A stretch of DNA of 12,760 nucleotides, taken from NCBI GenBank assembly GCA_002307905.1, contig DBUL01000029.1, positions 2,202 to 14,961 on the forward strand, read 5' to 3'. Source of the DNA: Rhizobiaceae bacterium UBA1291. GTDB taxonomy: Bacteria; Pseudomonadota; Alphaproteobacteria; Rhizobiales; Rhizobiaceae. Numbering within the stretch: the stretch's first letter is position 1; each line of letters opens with the position of its first letter. The notes beneath the pieces were generated by a model. That model did no database searches and was not told the origin of the DNA. It saw only the letters and a list, made by a program, of their open reading frames with translations. Of the stretch, positions 7,474 through 12,760 are shown one piece after another. A program made the translations under genes and the position numbers.

Positions 7474-8325
7474 ATGCACGTCACCAAGATCACCGGGCTT
7501 TCCGCCCTTGCCCTGATCATGTCCATCACATCTGCCAGTGCCCTCACCCTCGAGGAGGTCAAGGAGCAGGGCTACATTCGTGCAGCCACCGCCAATGAAG
7601 TGCCCTATTCCTACATGCAGCCTGACGGCACCTCCGCAGGCATCGGTCCGGATGTCGCCAACGCCGTGTTGAAACAAATCGGGATTGAAGAGGTCAACTG
7701 GACGGTGACGCCCTTCGGCACGCTTATCCCGGGCCTCAAGGCCCGCCGTTTTGACTTCGCTGCGGCCGAACAGAACATTTCGGCTGAGCGCTGCCAGCAG
7801 GTCTCGTTTACCGAACCGAACTCGTCCTATGGCGAAGGTCTCCTGGTGAAAAAGGGCAACCCGAAGGGCCTGACCACCTATGCCGACATCGCCAAGGACC
7901 CGTCGCTGAAGGTCGCCGTCGTGTCGGGCGCGAACAATGTCGACTTCCTTCGGGCTGTGGGCGTCAAGGACGACCAGATCGTCTTCATTCCGGCCAATGC
8001 CGATGCAATCCCGACGGTGGAAAGCCGAGTGGACGCCTATGCCGCCACGGAGCTGACCGTCTCGGAGCTCGCCAAGGATCAGGCGAATGTCGAGCAGGTC
8101 GCCCCCTTCGAAGATCCGATTGTCAATGATGCACCGGTTCGCAACTACGGTGGCTTTGCATTCCGGCCGGAAGACAAGGAATTGCGCGACGCCTTCAACG
8201 CCGCGCTTGTCGAGTTTCGCAAGACGGACGAGTACAAGGCGATCCTTGCAAAATATGGCGTTTCCGAAGCCAGCATCGCGGCCGCTGCGGAAAAGAACGT
8301 GGCCGATCTGTGCGCCGGCAAATAA
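7474..8325 (+). CDS. ehuB: Ectoine/hydroxyectoine ABC transporter substrate-binding protein EhuB
   Basis: A 283-aa periplasmic protein of solute-binding family 3. A Sec signal peptide covers residues 1-23: a K5 n-region, a hydrophobic core, and probable cleavage after ASA. The mature part begins LTLEEVKEQGYIRAAT, the usual family opening. ISAERC (102-107) corresponds to the ligand-contacting arginine region. C107 and C280 could form a disulphide. It captures ectoine and hydroxyectoine for the EhuCD channel. Ligand assignment is by context, since the fold also binds polar amino acids. A strong AGAGGAGAA lies just upstream of ATG 7474. It follows doeB by 57 bp and is separated from ehuC by a strong hairpin, so it is probably made in excess of the permeases. 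Confidence 0.83.
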   Translation: MHVTKITGLSALALIMSITSASALTLEEVKEQGYIRAATANEVPYSYMQPDGTSAGIGPDVANAVLKQIGIEEVNWTVTPFGTLIPGLKARRFDFAAAEQNISAERCQQVSFTEPNSSYGEGLLVKKGNPKGLTTYADIAKDPSLKVAVVSGANNVDFLRAVGVKDDQIVFIPANADAIPTVESRVDAYAATELTVSELAKDQANVEQVAPFEDPIVNDAPVRNYGGFAFRPEDKELRDAFNAALVEFRKTDEYKAILAKYGVSEASIAAAAEKNVADLCAGK

Positions 8326-8332
8326 CGGTAGA

Positions 8333-8358
8333 TGGCGCCCGGCCCTGACCGGGCGCCA
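8333..8358 (+). promoter_or_regulatory. Strong intercistronic hairpin between ehuB and ehuC
   Basis: TGGCGCCCGG (8333-8342) and CCGGGCGCCA (8349-8358) pair perfectly over 10 bp around a CCCTGA loop. No U-tract follows, so it is not an ordinary terminator. Such hairpins after a binding-protein gene usually protect the upstream mRNA from 3' exonucleases or reduce read-through, giving more binding protein than permease. It starts 7 bp after the ehuB stop and ends 28 bp before ehuC. Confidence 0.65.
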
Positions 8359-8386
8359 CAAGACCTGAAACCGGGAGAGTTCACAG

Positions 8387-9052
8387 ATGGATTGGACAGC
8401 CTATCTGCCTATGCTCTGGAAAGGCGCGGCCGTCACGATGACGATCACGCTTGCGGCGATTGCCGTGGGAGCAGCCCTGGCCTTCTTCTTCGGCATCCTA
8501 CGCGTCGAGGGCGGCCCCATTCTGTCAGGTATAGCGCTCTGCTACACGGAAGTGTTTCGTGGCACGTCGCTCTTCGTTCAGCTTTTCTGGTTCTATTATG
8601 CACTGCCATTGGTGGGACTGAGTTTCGAGCCGATCACCACAGGCATTCTGGTGCTGGCCGCCCATGTCGGCGGCTATGGCGCCGAGATCGTCCGTGGTGC
8701 GCTCTCCTCTGTCTCCCAGCAACAGCTGGAAGCCGCTCGCGCTCTGAACTTCAATCGCTTCCAGACGCTGTTTCGGATTTCACTGCCCCAGGCGGTCGTC
8801 GAGATGATGCCCGCTTTCGGCAATCTGGCCATCGAGACCCTCAAGCTTTCCTCCCTCGTTTCGCTCATTTCCATCGCGGATCTGACATTCGCGGCCCAGT
8901 CGATCCGCAACCTGACCCTCGACAGCACGAGCATCTACTCGATCACGCTCCTCTGCTACTTCGCGATGTCGCTGGTGTTGATGATGGCAATCAAGGTTAT
9001 CGAGCGCTTCGTGCGACGCGGCGACGCCCTGCCCCGTCCGGGCCATTCGTGA
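8387..9052 (+). CDS. ehuC: Ectoine/hydroxyectoine ABC transporter permease EhuC
   Basis: A 221-aa inner-membrane permease of the polar amino acid (HisM/GlnP) type with about five hydrophobic segments, the first near residues 13-37. The conserved YTEVFRGTSLFVQLFWFYYALP stretch (in two parts, 53-72 then on) is typical of the family. The cytoplasmic EAA loop that docks the ATPase runs from E115-A117 to ISLPQA (131-136). It pairs with EhuD to form the channel. ATG 8387 has GGGAGAG upstream. It sits 13 bp before ehuD, and the same operon supplies binding protein and ATPase. Ectoine specificity is inferred from the locus. Confidence 0.84.
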   Translation: MDWTAYLPMLWKGAAVTMTITLAAIAVGAALAFFFGILRVEGGPILSGIALCYTEVFRGTSLFVQLFWFYYALPLVGLSFEPITTGILVLAAHVGGYGAEIVRGALSSVSQQQLEAARALNFNRFQTLFRISLPQAVVEMMPAFGNLAIETLKLSSLVSLISIADLTFAAQSIRNLTLDSTSIYSITLLCYFAMSLVLMMAIKVIERFVRRGDALPRPGHS

Positions 9053-9065
9053 GGATCCTGCCGTC

Positions 9066-9758
9066 ATGATGTATGGATATGAATGGGACACGACCACCTG
9101 GATCACCTACACGATCTCGATCCTTCCGATCATCCTGATCGGCCTGACCGTGACCTTGAAGGCGGCGGCTGCCGGCTTCGCAATTGCGCTCTCCCTTGGC
9201 CTCGCCTTCGCCTTGCTGCGCCGTAGCCGGGTCAAGGCGATCTCCTGGACGACCGCATTCGTTGTCGAGTTTCTGCGCGATACGCCACTTCTGGTGCAGC
9301 TCTTCTTTCTCTATTACGTCCTGCCCGAGTTCGGTATTGTCCTACCCGCCTTCCTCACCGGCGCGCTTGCCCTTGGTCTTCAATATGCGGCCTATACGTC
9401 CGAGGTCTATCGCGGGGGGATCGAGGCCGTGCATCGCGGCCAATGGGAGGCTGCGACGGCGCTCAATCTGACACGCATGCAGGCCTATCGTGACATCATC
9501 ATTCCCCAGGCCATTCCGCGCATCGTGCCGGCGATGGGCAATTATATGGTTGCGATGATCAAGGAAACACCTGTTCTCTCCGTTGTCACGGTTCTCGAGA
9601 TGATGGGCCTAGCCAACATGATCGGCGAACGCACATTCGAGTATCTCGTGCCGCTGACGCTGGTGGGCCTCATCTTCCTTCTCCTGACGCTGATCTGCTC
9701 GGTAGGCCTCCACCGCCTGCAGAAAGCGCTCCCCAAAGCAGGGATCCCAATGCGATGA
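9066..9758 (+). CDS. ehuD: Ectoine/hydroxyectoine ABC transporter permease EhuD
   Basis: A 230-aa HisM/GlnP-type permease, second half of the channel. Hydrophobic segments lie near 15-50, 64-85, 93-110, 155-185 and 195-220. [19 protein letters not shown] (69-87) and the EAA loop from E128-A130 to IIPQAI (145-150) mark the family. GAGGA at 9051-9055 lies 10 nt before ATG 9066; a second ATG directly follows at 9069. Its 3' end overlaps ehuA by ATGA, suggesting coupled translation of permease and ATPase. It is a distant paralogue of EhuC, as usual for heterodimeric importers. Confidence 0.84.
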   Translation: MMYGYEWDTTTWITYTISILPIILIGLTVTLKAAAAGFAIALSLGLAFALLRRSRVKAISWTTAFVVEFLRDTPLLVQLFFLYYVLPEFGIVLPAFLTGALALGLQYAAYTSEVYRGGIEAVHRGQWEAATALNLTRMQAYRDIIIPQAIPRIVPAMGNYMVAMIKETPVLSVVTVLEMMGLANMIGERTFEYLVPLTLVGLIFLLLTLICSVGLHRLQKALPKAGIPMR

Positions 9759-10531
9759 CCGATGCTCATAACCCTTTTATAGAGTTCTCCGACGTCACGA
9801 AGCGCTTCGGCATTCTGACGGTGCTCGACCAGTTCAACTTCAGCGTGGCTAAGGGCGAGAAGGTTACGCTCATCGGGCCCTCAGGCTCCGGAAAATCCAC
9901 GGTCTTACGCATCCTGATGACGCTGGAACCCTTCCAGGAAGGCAAGCTGACCCTTGCCGACATGTCCTACCATGAAGAGCGTGGCAAAGGACCGTTCCAG
10001 GCATCGGAGAGACATCTGCGCCAGATCCGCAGCCATGTCGGCATGGTCTTCCAGAGCTTCAATCTCTTTCCGCACATGACGGTCCTGCGCAATGTCGTAG
10101 AAGCGCCGGTCCGGGTATTGGGCATGGCGCGGGCGGAAGCGGAAGCGCGTGCCATCGAACTGCTCGATATGGTCGGACTGGCGGACAAGAAAGACCATTA
10201 CCCGGCCCAGCTCTCGGGCGGACAGCAGCAACGCGTCGCGATTGCCCGCGCCCTCGCCATGCGGCCGAGCGTCCTGCTGTTCGATGAGCCGACGTCGGCG
10301 CTTGATCCTCAATTGGTGGGCGAAGTGCTCTCCGTCATCCGCGGACTGGCACACGAGCACGATTTGACCATGCTTCTTGTCACGCATGAAATGCGCTTTG
10401 CGCGGGAGGTTTCGGACCGAGTCTGCTTCTTCGACAAGGGTCGCATCTGCGAACAGGGTTCACCCGAGGAGATCTTCGAAGCGCCCAAACAGGAGCGCAC
10501 GCGCGAGTTTTTGGCTTCGGTGCTGGCCTAG
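9755..10531 (+). CDS. ehuA: Ectoine/hydroxyectoine ABC transporter ATP-binding protein EhuA
   Basis: A 258-aa polar amino acid-type ABC ATPase. It has Walker [10 protein letters not shown] (41-49), the Q-loop glutamine Q100 in [15 protein letters not shown], signature LSGGQQQ (153-159), Walker B VLLFDEP with the catalytic glutamate (173-179), SALDP as D-loop, and H-loop H211. All are intact. It powers EhuC/EhuD from the cytoplasmic face. It overlaps ehuD by 4 bp and is last in the operon, whereas in S. meliloti ehuA is the first transporter gene. I found no convincing terminator after it. Downstream sequence changes character at once, and a remnant reading the other way ends 5 bp beyond its stop. 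Confidence 0.86.
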   Translation: MTDAHNPFIEFSDVTKRFGILTVLDQFNFSVAKGEKVTLIGPSGSGKSTVLRILMTLEPFQEGKLTLADMSYHEERGKGPFQASERHLRQIRSHVGMVFQSFNLFPHMTVLRNVVEAPVRVLGMARAEAEARAIELLDMVGLADKKDHYPAQLSGGQQQRVAIARALAMRPSVLLFDEPTSALDPQLVGEVLSVIRGLAHEHDLTMLLVTHEMRFAREVSDRVCFFDKGRICEQGSPEEIFEAPKQERTREFLASVLA

Positions 10532-10535
10532 ACAG

Positions 10536-10821
10536 TCAGCCGGCCACGATGGTGAACCAAGATCCGTTGTCACGCCAGATATCGGGGAGGTCGACACGGA
10601 GGCCAAGGCACCGGAGCTCCTCGACGCAGGGGCTGAGGAACTTTGTTTAGATTGGCATGTGTTGAGATATATTCACTTGTTTTGGTTGCGGGGGATGGTT
10701 TTGACCTGCACACGCGAAGCATTTCGACCAGCTCTCGGGGCATAACTTGGTACGGGCGACATGCAGAAAGAGTCCGAGGTATGTACCAAACTATTCCGAA
10801 TTTCGGTTTTATCTTCGCCAT
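10536..10821 (-). pseudogene. Possible frameshifted gene remnant convergent with ehuA, unknown family
   Basis: On the minus strand, 10646-10536 is an open frame without a start codon, entered directly after a TAA. Its translation is protein-like (VEELRCLGLRVDLPDIW, then DNGSWFTIVAG at the end). The adjacent frame from ATG 10821 reads into the same place (ending EYISTHANLNK), and a one-base change in the AAA run near 10644 would join them. I do not recognise a family. The N-terminal part is less convincingly coding than the C-terminal part, so this may be only a C-terminal scrap. The reading is an inference. Confidence 0.3.
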
Positions 10822-10868
10822 TGACTAAAGCGGTCGCGGCGGTCTCAGTTCCAGATTGAACACCGTGT

Positions 10869-11113
10869 CTAGATGATCAGTCCTAACCCATTGTTCCGAA
10901 TCCGGCTCAGCTCGTACTTTCGTGACAGCTCTTGCCGCGGCGCCCGATCGGCAATGAGAGCGACATGTTTGATGCGATCGAGTTTGGCAGCATCTTGCGG
11001 CCCGAGCCGCAGGTTTTCCTTCTGTAGGCCCGCCGATCGGAGCGGCCGAACCGCCGCTTGAGCGGCTTGACAATCTTCTCCGTGTGTTTCGGCGCGGGAA
11101 TGGCGTGGGGCAC
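10869..11113 (-). pseudogene. Possible decayed or frameshifted small gene downstream of the nucleotidyltransferase
   Basis: Two overlapping minus-strand frames look coding in different halves. From GTG 11113 one reads HAIPAPKHTEKIVKPLKRRF. The other, ending at TAG 10869, reads DAAKLDRIKHVALIADRAP followed by a charged helix-like RQELSRKYELSRIR. A frameshift near 11050 would fuse them into one basic protein of about 80 aa. It lies 33 bp after the toxin-like gene stop in the same direction, so it could have been a third gene of that operon. GAGGAG (on the minus strand near 11129) is rather far from the GTG. I do not recognise a family, and the stretch may be noncoding. Confidence 0.25.
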
Positions 11114-11146
11114 AATACGGAATATTACTCCTCAGCGGCGTCGATT

Positions 11147-11791
11147 TTACGAGACGAGTGCCGACCTCAAGATCGCCAAGCACTCATCGATCGCGGTCTC
11201 TTTTAGGGGCTCGAAATCTGGATTGATCTGGAGATCGCCGATAACGCTCAGAACGTACTCGGGGTTTGACCTCTCAAGCGCGGTGATGGTTACGGAGACC
11301 TTCTGGGGATATCCTGCAAGCGCCTGGACAAGCTCGAGCCGGTGTGTTTTCGCGGCAGCAGCAATGTCGAAGACATCGCGCGGTGTTACCATGCTCCCAC
11401 GGTAAAACACCTTCTTGGTGATGATTTCCGCAATTGTCTCTATCAAAATCGGGCGGCCGTGCAGCTCAATCCTCCTGGTCGGTTCGTCGGTCAACGGTGA
11501 ACACGCAACAAAATCGATCTCCCCGAGGTCATCGAACGCGATTTTCAGGAAGCGGTTGCCGTCACCTGCATATGCAGACGGCTTGATCTCGAAATGGAAG
11601 CTCTGTCTACTTGGATCGACGTAGCCGAGGAGCTGCGGGTCGTCGAGGAACAGGTCGATATCGTGGCTAAGCCGATGCCCGATCTGAACCATCATGGCTG
11701 TCCCGCCGCCAAACGCCCAATCGTCACCTATGCCGGATTGATCGATAATACTGCGGGCGATAACGAGAAGTCGCTCCCAATGGGAGATCAT
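11147..11791 (-). CDS. AbiEii-family nucleotidyltransferase, toxin-like
   Basis: A 214-aa protein of the DUF1814/AbiEii nucleotidyltransferase family. It carries GGGTAM (28-33), then HRLSHDIDLFLDD (39-51) whose D44 and D46 form the DxD metal site, a third acidic D93 in EIDFV, K127 in ITKKVFYRGS, and TPRDVFDIAAAA (136-147), all typical landmarks. The active site appears intact. Family members are toxins of type IV-like or tRNA-modifying toxin-antitoxin systems and phage-abortive systems; others are uncharacterised. The target cannot be read here. I chose ATG 11791 because it overlaps the upstream gene stop as ATGA, implying translational coupling. A start at 11821 would overlap by 34 bp. It lies next to restriction genes. 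Confidence 0.8.
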   Translation of the reverse strand: MISHWERLLVIARSIIDQSGIGDDWAFGGGTAMMVQIGHRLSHDIDLFLDDPQLLGYVDPSRQSFHFEIKPSAYAGDGNRFLKIAFDDLGEIDFVACSPLTDEPTRRIELHGRPILIETIAEIITKKVFYRGSMVTPRDVFDIAAAAKTHRLELVQALAGYPQKVSVTITALERSNPEYVLSVIGDLQINPDFEPLKETAIDECLAILRSALVS

Positions 11792-12051
11792 GCAGCCAGT
11801 GCACTCTTCTGCCCAGACCAAGCATCAAAGAACGAAGCGGCAGACTTCAGCGCCGCGACGGAAATGCCGTGACCTTCAGCGAAGGCAATCTGGAGATCTG
11901 GCGACACTTCATAGAAAAAGGACGACATCGGCCCGGCTGCTGTCTTGCTCTTGGCCGGCTCCAGGATGTAATTGGCAAGTGTCATCGCGTCCAGCTTCTT
12001 ACTGTACGGGGCGTTGACCGTGCTGAGCACAAGTGAATCAACCGACGACAT
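11788..12051 (-). CDS. Unrecognised 87-aa partner of the AbiEii-like gene (candidate antitoxin, possibly truncated)
   Basis: I do not recognise this family. It directly precedes the nucleotidyltransferase gene and overlaps it by ATGA, the arrangement of antitoxin-toxin pairs. It is too short to be a standard AbiEi antitoxin, and I see no GntR-like or AbiEi winged helix. ATG 12051 has GGAG 8 nt upstream (in minus-strand reading). Residues read as alternating hydrophobic/polar stretches such as MTLANYILEPAKS and a C-terminal ALKSAASFFDAWSG helix. The same frame remains open upstream to 12180 with plausible protein sequence (ILRDILTAASFDGAINWAY) but no ATG, GTG or TTG except TTG 12057. It may thus be the C-terminal part of a longer protein. 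Confidence 0.55.
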   Translation of the reverse strand: MSSVDSLVLSTVNAPYSKKLDAMTLANYILEPAKSKTAAGPMSSFFYEVSPDLQIAFAEGHGISVAALKSAASFFDAWSGQKSALAA

Positions 12052-12180
12052 TTCCAAAACTCCACAAATGCCCGCGTGGGCTTCTGGTTGGCTGAATATA
12101 TAGGCCCAATTGATGGCTCCGTCAAATGACGCCGCCGTCAGGATGTCCCGCAGTATGCCCAGAGACTCCCTGACATCACG
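12052..12180 (-). pseudogene. Open extension upstream of the partner gene, possible lost 5' end
   Basis: These 43 codons continue the partner gene frame upstream without a stop, bounded by TGA at 12181-12183. The translation looks protein-like (SFDGAINWAYIFSQPEAHAG) but has no ordinary start except TTG 12057. Either the gene lost its beginning when the neighbouring debris was joined near 12185, or the open frame is chance. Confidence 0.35.
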
Positions 12181-12184
12181 TCAA

Positions 12185-12283
12185 CTATGAACGACCGCGG
12201 GCGGTACCGTTGGTGGTCATCAACTGTGCTTGAAGGGCTGCGTGGAGCGGAATGTGAATCGGCATCCCGTTGGGTGAGGTCAT
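12185..12283 (-). pseudogene. Possible tyrosine recombinase (integrase) fragment
   Basis: A 32-codon minus-strand frame (ATG 12283 to TAG) contains NGMPIHIPLHAALQAQL. This resembles the segment K-T-G-x-x-(V/I)-x-I-P-L-H-P-x-L in the catalytic domain of phage-type integrases, and the following threonine-rich stretch fits as well. None of the catalytic Arg/His/Tyr residues is present in the scrap. If real it is debris of a mobile element at the island edge. The match is short and could be chance. Confidence 0.3.
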
Positions 12284-12358
12284 TGTCGGCGCCGATCAGT
12301 GCCCCCACTGAACCTCAGAATAATGAAACGTTTTCGGGTGCGTAGGCCAAATCTGAAT

Positions 12359-12385
12359 GGGGTCATATTTCGGTGCCGTCTCACA
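12359..12385 (-). mobile_element. Solo IS21-family-like terminal repeat
   Basis: On the minus strand this 27-bp segment begins TGTGAGACGGCACC and ends ATATGACCCC. IS21-family termini commonly start with TGT and carry a GGCAC core followed by TTGACCCC. The outer end abuts exactly the point where a DUF91-like reading frame is lost, with the TGA stop of that frame contributed by this segment. No istA or istB gene remains, so at most a short stub is left. Internal extent toward lower coordinates is unclear. Confidence 0.5.
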
Positions 12386-12509
12386 TTCCGAGCCGCGTCT
12401 CGAGATTGGCCTCGAACAGGATCTGCAGGGGCTTCTCTACCTGCATGGCGCCACCGGGCAGCTCGGCACCTTGAGCACAGCCAAAGTGAAACAGTTTGAT
12501 ATCGCTCAA
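12381..12509 (-). pseudogene. N-terminal remnant of a DUF91/DUF5655 (COG3586)-like gene
   Basis: A 42-codon frame starts at TTG 12509 with an excellent GAGGTG 4-6 nt upstream. It reads MSDIKLFHFGCAQGAELPG, then VEKPLQILFEANLETRLG. This matches my recollection of the start of predicted nuclease/transport-type proteins annotated DUF91 or DUF5655, which begin MSDIKLF, continue with an L-E-K-x-L-Q-x-L-x-E-x-N-L-E-x-L-L-G helix, and run on for roughly 300 aa. Here the frame stops right after LGM, where an IS21-like end begins. It is therefore a truncated gene, divergent from hsdM. Proteins of this family are frequent near restriction systems. Assignment is from memory of the motif, without a search. 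Confidence 0.55.
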
Positions 12510-12528
12510 GATTCACCTCGGGTGTGAC

Positions 12529-12547
12529 CGCAAATTGTGCGCAAATT
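12529..12547. repeat. 11-bp-period direct repeat in the divergent hsdM upstream region
   Basis: CGCAAATT occurs at 12529-12536 and again at 12540-12547, one helical turn apart. An inverted partial copy AATTTGC lies at 12577-12583. The three lie in the 130-bp gap between hsdM and the truncated divergent gene, overlapping or near a GATAAT (12574-12579) that could be a -10 for hsdM. They could be sites for a regulator binding one DNA face. Function is unproven. Confidence 0.35.
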
Positions 12548-12639
12548 TCTAGTCGCTTTGTAGCCCTTGTCCAGATAATTTGCCGGTGCGCGGCGATTTG
12601 GTAGGATCGGCCTGCGGCTGATGTGAGGGATATGAATAC

Positions 12640-12760
12640 ATGACGACGTTGAGCCTGGCGCAGCTGGAAAACCATCTCTGGCGGGCGGCGGATATCCTGC
12701 GGGGATCAATCGATTCCGGCGACTACAAGCATTACATTTTCGGTCTTCTGTTCTTCAAGC
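12640..12760 (+). CDS. hsdM: Type I restriction-modification methyltransferase subunit HsdM, N-terminal part
   Basis: Forty codons run off the window end. The sequence MTTLSLAQLENHLWRAADI, then LRGSIDSGDYKHYIFGLLFF, is the classic N-terminus of HsdM: an L-W-x-A-A-D-x-L-R-G helix followed by the G-L-L-F-x-K segment that precedes R-x-S-D. HsdM is the SAM-dependent adenine methyltransferase of type I systems, working with HsdS (specificity) and HsdR (endonuclease). Those partners and the catalytic NPPF motif lie outside. GAGGGA at 12625-12630 is 9 nt before ATG 12640. Its presence marks the right side as a defence region. Confidence 0.85.
   Translation, partial: MTTLSLAQLENHLWRAADILRGSIDSGDYKHYIFGLLFFK

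Larger units (their letters stand above)
10532..11146. other. Stretch of 615 bp with no intact gene between ehuA and the toxin-like gene
   Basis: Apart from the two doubtful remnants listed separately, I see no intact gene here. Parts around 10640-10830 are visibly richer in A and T than the ectoine genes. No tRNA, rRNA, tandem repeat array or clear intrinsic terminator was found. It appears to be the boundary between the metabolic operon and a variable region. Confidence 0.5.

Noticed and set aside
6844..8361. 505-codon open frame on the minus strand
   Set aside because: It is antisense to doeB and ehuB, has low-complexity composition and no recognisable motif.
10796..10810. CCGAA T TTCGG followed by TTTT as a terminator
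   Set aside because: A one-base loop cannot form the stem properly and the remaining pairs are too few.
12632..12643. Mini-ORF ATG AAT ACA TGA overlapping the hsdM start
   Set aside because: The only ribosome site is 1 nt from this ATG but 9 nt from the hsdM ATG, so the mini-ORF is probably chance.
12280..12675. 131-codon minus-strand frame
   Set aside because: It runs antisense into the hsdM start and crosses the DUF91-like remnant in the wrong frame. The remnant frame has the good ribosome site and family-like sequence.
1..12760. CRISPR arrays, tRNA or rRNA genes
   Set aside because: No regularly spaced repeats and no cloverleaf or ribosomal RNA-like sequence were seen on either strand.

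Overview
The window looks like a high-GC alphaproteobacterium, most likely a Rhizobiales member (Rhizobium, Agrobacterium or Sinorhizobium type). This rests on codon use, on 4-bp overlapping genes, and on a set of ectoine genes whose relatives are best known from Sinorhizobium and marine alphaproteobacteria. Identifications come from reading motifs; no database search was possible.

Region 1 (1 to about 10531) is an almost complete ectoine/hydroxyectoine import and catabolism locus, all on the + strand. It begins with the last 28 codons of an aldehyde dehydrogenase (doeC-like) and a class III aminotransferase (doeD-like). Next comes a MocR/GabR-type regulator that is very probably EnuR. A second block follows: eutB, eutC, doeA (eutD), doeB (eutE), then the ABC importer ehuB, ehuC, ehuD, ehuA. 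The genes form one pathway. EhuABCD imports ectoine. DoeA opens the ring to N-alpha-acetyl-2,4-diaminobutyrate, DoeB removes the acetyl group, DoeD transaminates to aspartate semialdehyde, and DoeC oxidises this to aspartate. EutB and EutC probably handle the hydroxylated branch. EnuR is expected to sense a pathway intermediate through its PLP cofactor. A promoter with a perfect TATAAT and an overlapping imperfect inverted repeat lies before eutB, and a related motif lies before enuR. A 10-bp perfect hairpin separates ehuB from the permease genes. Compared with the S. meliloti order, ehuA is last instead of first and no eutA is present in the window.

Region 2 (about 10532 to 12639) is a patchwork of small intact genes and debris. 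Frames that look coding but are shifted or lack a start lie between 10536 and 11113. On the minus strand there is an intact AbiEii-family nucleotidyltransferase toxin-like gene, overlapped by 4 bp with an upstream 87-codon gene I do not recognise. That partner's frame stays open for a further 43 codons upstream without a usable start, so it may itself be truncated. Beyond it are a short tyrosine-recombinase-like scrap, a terminus resembling an IS21-family end, and the first 42 codons of a DUF91/DUF5655-like gene cut off at that terminus.

Region 3 (12640 to the end) is the start of a type I restriction-modification methyltransferase gene (hsdM) on the + strand. The right-hand side is therefore the edge of a defence/mobile island abutting the metabolic operon. 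No tRNA, rRNA or CRISPR array was seen.
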